A DNA stretch of 10,914 nucleotides from JAJXYP01 sp035541855 (lineage in GTDB: Bacteria; Patescibacteriota; Minisyncoccia; UBA6257; 2-01-FULL-56-20): assembly GCA_035541855.1 (NCBI GenBank), contig DATKMM010000064.1, forward strand, positions 1 to 10,914. Direction: 5' to 3'. The translations under genes were made by a program, and so were the position numbers. How positions within the stretch are numbered: position 1 is the stretch's first letter; each line of letters starts with the position of its first letter. The notes below the pieces were generated by a model. It was not told the DNA's origin, made no database searches, and saw only the letters and a program-made list of their open reading frames with translations. Positions 6,459 to 10,914 of the stretch are shown here, piece after piece.

Positions 6459-7613
6459 TCAGGGCTGTTCCACGCGTGACCTTACGCTGCCATCGGAAAG
6501 TTCCGTTTCAAGCTCGTCACCGGCCGCGAAAGCCCGCGTGCTCCGTACGATCTTACCATTTTTCCGCGTGATCGAGTAGCCCAGCTTGAGCTGGCGCCGG
6601 GGATCGTTCAGCCGGATATACCGCGTCGCGTAGTCGATCTGTTCCGCCGCCCATGCAAGGCGGCGCTCGATCTGAGCCGCCATCGAATCCCACGCCGCGT
6701 CGAGATCGTTCGCGCGGCGCTTGAGCTCCTGCTGCATCCGCACGAAAACCGACGCCAGCCGATGGACTTCCGCATACGCGGCTTCCCACGACCGGTTCAG
6801 AAGATGCGCGGCGGCCGTCGGCGTGGAAACCATGTGATCGGCGGCAAGCGCGACGAGCGGCACGTCCTGATCGTGGCCGATGCCCGCGATAACCGGAACC
6901 GGAAAATCCACCACCGCCCGCACGAGCGCCTCGTTATTGAATGCCTGGAGCGATTCGAGCGATCCGCCGCCGCGGATGATGACAAGCGCATCAAGCCCGC
7001 CGCCGGCTGCTACCGCTACCGCCAGCTCCCGCATGGCCGCAATACTTGCTAAAAGGTCCTTTGCCGCCGCCGCGCCCTCGACCCGCGAATCGCAGACGTT
7101 CACCGTGAACCCGAACTTGCCGAGATTGTTCCCGAAATCATGGATGACCGCGCCCTTGAGCGACGTCACGACGCCAATCCGGCGGGGCAGGTCCGGCAAT
7201 GGCCGCTTCCGGCCCTCGTCGAACATCCCCTCCGCCGCCAGCTTGGCCTTGAGCGCCTCGTATGCCCGCTTCAGCGCACCCTCGCCCACGAGCTCCACCG
7301 TGTCCGCCACGAACGAGAGCCGTCCGCTCGGCGGATAAATGTTAGGATGGCCGGTCAGGACGACCTCCATCCCTACTTCGAGCGCGATGCCGCAAAGCTG
7401 GTAGTTCCGGCTCCAGATGATGGCATCGAGCACCGCGGCGCCGTTCCCCGAGCCGTCGCCCTTATCCTTCAACGTAAAATAGACGTGCCCCGACGCCGCG
7501 CGTTTCAGCTCGCAGATCTCGCCCGTGATCCGCACCTCTTCACGTTTGAAGAACGTGTTCAGGACGTCGATGAGCTCCGCCACTGAAAATATTTTTTCTT
7601 CTTTGCCCGGCAT
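6459..7613 (-). CDS. xseA: Exodeoxyribonuclease VII large subunit
   Basis: The 384-residue protein has the XseA layout: an N-terminal OB-fold (about 7-110: IFSVAELIDVLN, ITGEICELKRAASGHVYFTLKD), then the catalytic domain with GVVTSLKGAVIHD (about 147-159), IIRGGGSLE (212-220), GIGHDQD (244-250) and STPTAA (263-268), a long coiled-coil segment and the C-terminal GYSITRKNGKIV..GDELETELSDG region. It is slightly shorter than E. coli XseA. The frame is open to 7649, which would add 12 residues from a TTG; I chose the ATG at 7613 because family members begin only a few residues before the xFSVxEL motif. The TTG is not excluded, since a TAGAAT -10 sits 9 nt ahead of it. A dinB remnant lies directly upstream. 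Confidence 0.93.
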   Translation of the reverse strand: MPGKEEKIFSVAELIDVLNTFFKREEVRITGEICELKRAASGHVYFTLKDKGDGSGNGAAVLDAIIWSRNYQLCGIALEVGMEVVLTGHPNIYPPSGRLSFVADTVELVGEGALKRAYEALKAKLAAEGMFDEGRKRPLPDLPRRIGVVTSLKGAVIHDFGNNLGKFGFTVNVCDSRVEGAAAAKDLLASIAAMRELAVAVAAGGGLDALVIIRGGGSLESLQAFNNEALVRAVVDFPVPVIAGIGHDQDVPLVALAADHMVSTPTAAAHLLNRSWEAAYAEVHRLASVFVRMQQELKRRANDLDAAWDSMAAQIERRLAWAAEQIDYATRYIRLNDPRRQLKLGYSITRKNGKIVRSTRAFAAGDELETELSDGSVRSRVEQP

Positions 7614-7656
7614 CCCTCTATTTTCGCTTATTTTTAAAAATTTCACCAATTTTCAA

Positions 7657-7752
7657 CTATTCTAATGTTTCCACCCCGACGCCGCGCGGGTTGTCCCGCT
7701 CCTCGATCGAGGCGAAAAAAGCATCCATGTCGAGATGGGCTATGATCCTCAT
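7657..7752 (-). pseudogene. dinB: Remnant of DNA polymerase IV gene (dinB), N-terminal 31 codons
   Basis: Between lexA and xseA the minus strand carries ATG followed by 30 codons and a TAG. Residues 1-23 (HLDMDAFFASIEERDNP at 6-22) match the start of Y-family DinB; in E. coli DinB the same region is HVDMDCFFAAVEMRDNP, and the first catalytic Asp, residue 8, falls at the same position. After Arg23 the match is lost and the frame ends with GVGVETLE. The fingers, thumb, little finger and the remaining catalytic acids are absent, and xseA starts 43 nt beyond the stop. The ATG is 18 nt after the lexA stop, as expected for the second gene of a lexA-dinB operon. A large internal deletion of a former dinB is the simplest reading. 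A retained small peptide gene cannot be ruled out. Confidence 0.82.
7659..7664 (-). promoter_or_regulatory. Possible -10 (TAGAAT) for xseA
   Basis: TAGAAT on minus overlaps the last codons of the dinB remnant. It is 9 nt before the in-frame TTG at 7649 and 45 nt before the preferred ATG at 7613. It has no TGN extension and no clear -35. xseA may instead be read through from lexA. Confidence 0.35.
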
Positions 7753-7770
7753 GGCAGCGCCAGGTTAAAA

Positions 7771-8529
7771 TTAGATAAAATCGTAGTTCATCCGCTCCCC
7801 GTCCGGGTCCGGCTGGGAATAGAGCGGGACGATCTCGATGTCGTCCTTCGGCTTCATGCGGATCACGTCGATCACTTTGCCGAAAATATTGAAATCGCGG
7901 CGCAGGATGATCGGCTTGTATTGCGGGTCGGACGATACCGGCCGCAGGATGACGGCGTTCGTGGCGTATTCGAGCTTCTTGATCACCGCGAAACCGTCCA
8001 CGATCGCGACGACGAGGTCGCCCTCATGGACCGCCTCGGTCACTTCGACCAGCACGTAATCGCCCGTCCGGATGCCCGCGTCCACCATCGAGTCGCCCAC
8101 CGCCTTCACGCAGACGACGTTGTCCTGCTTTACGCCCTGGAGCAGTTCCCGCGCGATGCAGATATAGTCGCCGAAGTTCCGCTGGGCGAAGACGGCCATA
8201 TGGTCGCAGCCGGCCGACGCGATGACCGGGACGTTGAGCGTCGCCACGTTGCCGCGCCGCGCGCCGAGCGAGCCGAGGGCGTTCGTACCGCCCGCGCCGT
8301 TCTCCCAGTCAACCAGCCGGATCCCGCGCCGTTCGTACCGCCGGCGTTCCACGAGGCCTTTGCGCTCGAGCGCCTCGAGATACTGCGTCACCGCCCGCGG
8401 CGATGAAAACTTCATTAAACGCACCAGCTCGGCCACCGTCGGCGACTCGCCGTTCTTCTCTATCAACCGCTGGAGCGATTCATAGAACTGTTTCTGCTTC
8501 TCCGTCAGGTGGACAGGTTTTTTGTTCAT
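7771..8529 (-). CDS. lexA: LexA-type SOS repressor (S24 autopeptidase)
   Basis: The 252-residue protein has an N-terminal winged helix (about 8-72: LTEKQKQFYESLQRLIEKNGESPTVAELVRLMKFSSPRAVTQYLEALERKGLV) and a C-terminal S24 peptidase domain. The self-cleavage bond is Ala106-Gly107 in VIASAGCDHM, the nucleophile is Ser147 (VGDSMVDAGI) and the general base is Lys184 (AVIKKL). At 252 residues it is longer than E. coli LexA (about 200), through a longer linker and a C-terminal extension (about 223-252). LexA represses DNA-repair genes until RecA filaments trigger cleavage. A dinB remnant and xseAB follow on the same strand, giving a damage-response cluster. The upstream gap holds a clear promoter and a candidate autoregulatory site. 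Confidence 0.92.
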   Translation of the reverse strand: MNKKPVHLTEKQKQFYESLQRLIEKNGESPTVAELVRLMKFSSPRAVTQYLEALERKGLVERRRYERRGIRLVDWENGAGGTNALGSLGARRGNVATLNVPVIASAGCDHMAVFAQRNFGDYICIARELLQGVKQDNVVCVKAVGDSMVDAGIRTGDYVLVEVTEAVHEGDLVVAIVDGFAVIKKLEYATNAVILRPVSSDPQYKPIILRRDFNIFGKVIDVIRMKPKDDIEIVPLYSQPDPDGERMNYDFI

Positions 8530-8570
8530 GTATATATCGTACCACCGCCATATTTATATACAATATATAC
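8530..8570. promoter_or_regulatory. Candidate LexA operator: inverted half-sites around the lexA promoter
   Basis: GTATATATCG (8530-8539) and CAATATATAC (8561-8570) form a 10-bp inverted repeat with one mismatch, centres 31 bp apart, about three helical turns. One arm covers the lexA -10 and start region, the other covers the -35. Autorepression by LexA is the natural reading, but the sequence is not a known LexA box and the AT-rich arms are low in complexity. Confidence 0.45.
8536..8563 (-). promoter_or_regulatory. lexA promoter
   Basis: On minus, TTGTAT (8563-8558) and TACGAT (8541-8536) are separated by 16 nt. TGG directly precedes the -10, making it an extended -10. The hexamer ends 6 nt before the lexA ATG, so the mRNA is predicted to be leaderless. 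Confidence 0.6.
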
Positions 8571-8572
8571 CC

Positions 8573-8581
8573 TGTGGATAA
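8573..8581 (-). other. Perfect DnaA-box 9-mer (TTATCCACA)
   Basis: TGTGGATAA on plus is the reverse complement of the consensus DnaA box. It lies 2 bp beyond the AT-rich lexA promoter region. It is the only copy I noticed, so it is not an origin by itself. It could allow DnaA to influence the lexA or ORF6N promoter, or be chance. Confidence 0.3.
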
Positions 8582-8622
8582 CTCAGATTCCCGCCTTAAG
8601 AAAGTTTTAACCCCCTATTTGT

Positions 8623-8628
8623 TATGCT
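8623..8628 (+). promoter_or_regulatory. Extended -10 (TGT TATGCT), leaderless-type promoter
   Basis: TATGCT preceded by TGT (8620-8622) is 6 nt before the ATG of the ORF6N gene at 8635. A -35 is not convincing. The spacing implies a leaderless transcript. Confidence 0.5.
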
Positions 8629-8634
8629 GGCAGA

Positions 8635-9111
8635 ATGAACAAAAACATAGATTGGCGCATTATTTCCGTCCGTGGCTACCGCGTCATGCTTGACGCTGAT
8701 CTCGCCGAACTCTACGGGGTAACCACAAAACGCCTTAACGAACAGGTAAAACGTAATAAGGATCGATTTCCGAATGATTTTATGCTTCAGTTGACCCCTA
8801 CTGAGAAAGCGGAGGTGGTCGCAAATTGCGACCACCTCCAAAGGCTCAAATTCTCTCCGGCTTTGCCGTACGCATTCACCGAGCATGGAGCTGTTATGCT
8901 CGCGAGCGTCATAGACAGCAAAATTGCCATCAATGCCAGCATCCAAATTGTCCGTGCTTTTATCCATTTCCGTTCCATCCTTGGCTCATATCAAGAGATG
9001 GCCAGAAGAATGGACCGACTCGAAGAAGAATTTGCCGCAATCAAAAGTTTACTGGAATCACCCCTGGAACCATCCGAACCCGAAGATGATAAGGGACCAA
9101 TGGGGTTCTAA
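8635..9111 (+). CDS. ORF6N-domain DNA-binding protein
   Basis: The 158-residue protein has an ORF6N domain over about residues 4-95. The hallmark text is ISVRGYRVMLDADLAELYGVTTKRLNEQVKRNKDRFPNDFMLQL, followed by LPYAFTEHGAVMLASVIDS. ORF6N is related to KilA-N/Bro-type DNA-binding domains and is common in phages and in mobile or poorly characterised chromosomal genes; its targets are unknown. A helical, coiled-coil-like C-terminal part (about 100-143) and an acidic tail follow; there is no fused phage antirepressor (Ant) domain. Codons are visibly AT-richer than in neighbours, which suggests acquisition by transfer. The gene is inserted against the flow between minus-strand lexA and helicase, and its stop is 1 nt from the helicase stop. 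The coding sequence includes a large perfect palindrome. Confidence 0.88.
   Translation: MNKNIDWRIISVRGYRVMLDADLAELYGVTTKRLNEQVKRNKDRFPNDFMLQLTPTEKAEVVANCDHLQRLKFSPALPYAFTEHGAVMLASVIDSKIAINASIQIVRAFIHFRSILGSYQEMARRMDRLEEEFAAIKSLLESPLEPSEPEDDKGPMGF
8811..8839. repeat. 29-nt perfect palindrome inside the ORF6N gene
   Basis: The arms GGAGGTGGTCGCAA (8811-8824) and TTGCGACCACCTCC (8826-8839) are exact reverse complements around a single A. They lie in the codons for AEVVANCDHLQ, about residues 59-69. RNA folding needs a loop of at least 3 nt, so the hairpin stem would be about 13 bp. There is no T-run, and the site is in mid-gene, so it is not a terminator. A DNA site for the encoded protein or an mRNA structure are possibilities. 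Confidence 0.85.
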
Positions 9112-9112
9112 A

Positions 9113-10387
9113 CTACCGACGCGAGAAGCGGTTCCGGGACGATGGATGCGACGGTCGAGGCGCGCCTGGACGATAGGGACGAGGCGGGCCGGCGCGGTGC
9201 ACGCCCGGGCGGGACGGAGCGAAACGGGGCGGCATGCCGCGGCGGAGCTCGTTGCCCGGGAGTTGGCGATGCGGCGGGAGTTCGGGGAGTTTCGATTGCG
9301 GCAGCGCGACGCGCATGAGGCGCTCGATGTCGCGGACGTCGCCGCGCTGGTCCGGTGTCGCAAACGAGATCGCGTGGCCGGCGGCCCCGGCTCGCGCGGT
9401 GCGGCCGATGCGGTGGACGTAGTCCTCCGCGTTCGTCGGCAGGTCGTAGTTCAGCACGAGCTCTATCCCCTTCACGTCGATGCCCCGCGCGGCGATGTCC
9501 GTCGCCACGAGCACGCGGTACTTCCCGTTGCGGAACCCGTCGAGCGCTTCGCGGCGCTGGTTGAGCGATTTGTTCGAATGGAGCTCGGCGGCGGTGTGGC
9601 CGAGCGCGCGGACGTTCGCGGCGATCTTCTTCGCGCCGAACTTGGTCCGCGAGAACACGAGCACCGAGCCGCGGTATTCATAGAGCAGTTTCTCGAGCAG
9701 GCGCGGTTTGTCGGCCTTGTCTATAAAAAAGAGTTCCTGGGTCACTTTCGCGATCGCCGTTCCCGGAGGAGCGATCTCGATGCGCAGCGGCAGCTTCATA
9801 TATGAGTTCGCGAGCCGCACGATGGTTTCCGGCATCGTCGCCGAGAAAAGCATGGTCTGGCGCTCGCGCGGAACATGTTCCAGAATGCGCTTCAACTGCG
9901 GCGCGAAGCCCATGTCGAGCATGCGGTCCGCTTCGTCGAGCACGAGCACTTTGACGTTCGCGAGCGAGACGGTCTTCTGCTGGAGGTGGTCCATGATGCG
10001 GCCCGGCGTGCCGATGACGATCATCGGATCGCGGCGGAGCGCCTGGAGCTGGCGGCCGATCGCCTCGCCGCCGATCAGGAGCGCGGTGCGCAGGCCGAGC
10101 GGGGCGCCGATCTTCCGCAGCGTCTCCTCAACCTGGAACGCCAGCTCGCGCGTGGGTAGCACGACGAGCCCTTTCCTGCCGCCGAGTGCCGCCTGGATCA
10201 TCGGCACGCCGAACGCGAGCGTCTTCCCGGTGCCCGTCTGCGCGAGGCCCATCAGGTCCTTGCCCTCGATCGCCGGCTGGATCGATTTCGCCTGGATCGG
10301 CGTCGGCGTTTTGAAGCCGAGCTTATCGAGCATGCCCAAAATATTCGGGGCGATGCCCAAGCTGTAAAAACCAGAGTTTTCTGCCAT
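9113..10387 (-). CDS. DEAD-box ATP-dependent RNA helicase (RhlE/CsdA-like)
   Basis: The 424-residue protein has the full set of DEAD-box motifs: Q motif GFKTPTPIQ (24-32), motif I AQTGTGKT (49-56), PTRELA (78-83), TPGR (127-130), DEAD (151-154), SAT (182-184), VLVFSRTK (242-249), ATDIAARGID (295-304) and HRIGRTARAG (325-334). The two RecA-like domains end near residue 365; a Pro/Arg-rich, probably disordered tail of about 60 residues follows and likely adds RNA binding. Such proteins unwind short RNA duplexes in ribosome assembly, mRNA decay or cold adaptation; the exact paralogue cannot be fixed from sequence alone, though the tail and size resemble RhlE. It is divergent from the trigger factor gene across 52 bp and convergent with the ORF6N gene. 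Confidence 0.95.
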   Translation of the reverse strand: MAENSGFYSLGIAPNILGMLDKLGFKTPTPIQAKSIQPAIEGKDLMGLAQTGTGKTLAFGVPMIQAALGGRKGLVVLPTRELAFQVEETLRKIGAPLGLRTALLIGGEAIGRQLQALRRDPMIVIGTPGRIMDHLQQKTVSLANVKVLVLDEADRMLDMGFAPQLKRILEHVPRERQTMLFSATMPETIVRLANSYMKLPLRIEIAPPGTAIAKVTQELFFIDKADKPRLLEKLLYEYRGSVLVFSRTKFGAKKIAANVRALGHTAAELHSNKSLNQRREALDGFRNGKYRVLVATDIAARGIDVKGIELVLNYDLPTNAEDYVHRIGRTARAGAAGHAISFATPDQRGDVRDIERLMRVALPQSKLPELPPHRQLPGNELRRGMPPRFAPSRPGVHRAGPPRPYRPGAPRPSHPSSRNRFSRR

Positions 10388-10395
10388 ATGGAGCT

Positions 10396-10401
10396 AGTGT
10401 A
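10396..10401 (-). promoter_or_regulatory. Extended -10 (TGC TACACT) of the helicase gene
   Basis: On minus, TACACT preceded by TGC (10404-10402) is 8 nt before the helicase ATG at 10387. The predicted transcript is leaderless or nearly so. No clear -35 was found. Confidence 0.5.
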
Positions 10402-10423
10402 GCACAAAATGGAAGAAATAGGG

Positions 10424-10429
10424 TATAAT
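10424..10429 (+). promoter_or_regulatory. -10 box TATAAT of the trigger factor gene
   Basis: A perfect TATAAT sits 10 nt before the ATG at 10440, predicting a leader of only a few nucleotides. No strong -35 is visible. The divergent helicase -10 is 22 bp away, so the two promoters share one short region. Confidence 0.6.
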
Positions 10430-10439
10430 CAACGAACTT

Positions 10440-10914
10440 ATGGAAAAGACCTACGCGAACCTGAAAAAACTTTCGGACAAGCACGGCGAGACGGAATACC
10501 AGGCGGAGATCCCGCTCGAAGCGGTCGAGGAATACGTCGGTCGCGCGCTCGCCCACGCCGCGGCCGGATTCGAACTGCCGGGTTTCCGCAAAGGCAAAGT
10601 CCCGGAGAACATCGTCCGCGAACATCTGGACGAGATGGCGCTCCTCGAGGAAGCAGCCGACGAGGCCCTGCGCGACGCCGTCCGCGAGATCATCACCGAT
10701 GAGCAGCTTGCCATCGTCGGTACCCCGCGCCTCACGATCACGAAGATCGCGCTCAAAAATCCCATCGAGTTCAAGGTCATGCTCGCCCGCTATCCGGAGG
10801 TGAAGCTGCCGGACTATAAAAAGATCGGCAGCGAGATCGCCGCGCGCCCGGTGAGCGCCGAGGTGACCGACGCGGAGATGACCGAGGCCGTCACCCACCT
10901 CCTTGCCATGCTCT
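10440..10914 (+). CDS. tig: Trigger factor, N-terminal part (gene continues past the window)
   Basis: The 158 codons present match the ribosome-binding domain of trigger factor, the chaperone that meets nascent chains at the ribosome exit tunnel. The signature loop that contacts the ribosome, GFRKGKVP, is at 48-55, preceded by an amphipathic segment and followed by the typical VREHLDEMALLEEAADEALRDAV helix region and KNPIEFKVMLARYPEVKLPDY, which leads toward the following domain. No stop occurs before the window ends, so whether the central FKBP-type prolyl isomerase domain is present cannot be judged. The ATG is chosen because it follows a TATAAT by 10 nt and gives the standard N-terminus of the family. 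Confidence 0.95.
   Translation, partial: MEKTYANLKKLSDKHGETEYQAEIPLEAVEEYVGRALAHAAAGFELPGFRKGKVPENIVREHLDEMALLEEAADEALRDAVREIITDEQLAIVGTPRLTITKIALKNPIEFKVMLARYPEVKLPDYKKIGSEIAARPVSAEVTDAEMTEAVTHLLAML

Noticed and set aside
7614..7649. TTG start adding 12 residues to XseA
   Set aside because: Not favoured because homologues begin close to the FSVxEL motif; kept as an alternative since TAGAAT lies 9 nt before it.
7735..8406. Plus-strand open frame of 223 codons opposite lexA
   Set aside because: Antisense shadow of lexA with composition-biased translation.
8924..9805. Plus-strand open frame of 293 codons opposite the helicase
   Set aside because: Overlaps the ORF6N and helicase genes and encodes no recognisable motif; shadow of the helicase.
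9982..9991. GGAGGTGGTC in the helicase gene, identical to part of the ORF6N palindrome arm
   Set aside because: Both encode Asp-His-Leu on one strand (MDHLQ and CDHLQ); there is no second arm, so chance codon sharing is enough.
1..10914. CRISPR array, insertion sequence or transposase, rRNA genes
   Set aside because: No regularly spaced repeats, no transposase-like frame and no rRNA sequence seen on either strand.

Overview
This window looks like a compact bacterial chromosome segment of fairly high GC, most consistent with a member of the Candidate Phyla Radiation (Patescibacteria, Parcubacteria-like). That placement is an inference. It rests on very short intergenic gaps, no clear Shine-Dalgarno sequences, several -10 hexamers only 6-10 nt before start codons (leaderless-type starts), a membrane-anchored class A beta-lactamase-like hydrolase of a kind common in these genomes, and a DsbB gene beside a separate VKOR-type thioredoxin domain. 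TGA is used as a stop (Nramp-like gene, xseA), so the code is the standard one and not the UGA-glycine code of Gracilibacteria/SR1.

Layout: 1-55 is the 3' part of a tRNA-Ser(UGA). From 79 to 3408 four tightly packed plus-strand genes encode a two-helix extracytoplasmic protein, a NitT/TauT-type ABC permease, its ATPase and an Nramp-related metal transporter, probably one solute/metal import cassette without a recognisable binding protein. From 3448 to 5551, still on plus, lie a membrane-anchored serine hydrolase and a two-gene disulfide system (anchored thioredoxin plus DsbB). The dsbB stop interlocks with the stop of a convergent DUF892 (YciE/YciF) ferritin-like gene.

From 8529 down to 6232 the minus strand carries a DNA-damage cluster: lexA, a 31-codon remnant of the DNA polymerase IV gene dinB, xseA and xseB (exonuclease VII). 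The dinB remnant is too short for ordinary gene callers and is the most notable find. The lexA promoter sits inside a pair of inverted 10-bp half-sites that make a plausible operator. A plus-strand ORF6N-domain gene, AT-richer than its neighbours, is wedged between lexA and a DEAD-box helicase gene; it contains a perfect 14-bp-arm palindrome inside its coding sequence. The window ends with the divergently transcribed start of the trigger factor gene.

I did not find an obvious new multi-gene system. The items most worth follow-up are the decayed lexA-dinB-xseAB cluster, the coherent set of leaderless/extended -10 promoters, the coding palindrome in the ORF6N gene, and the ABC-Nramp cassette.
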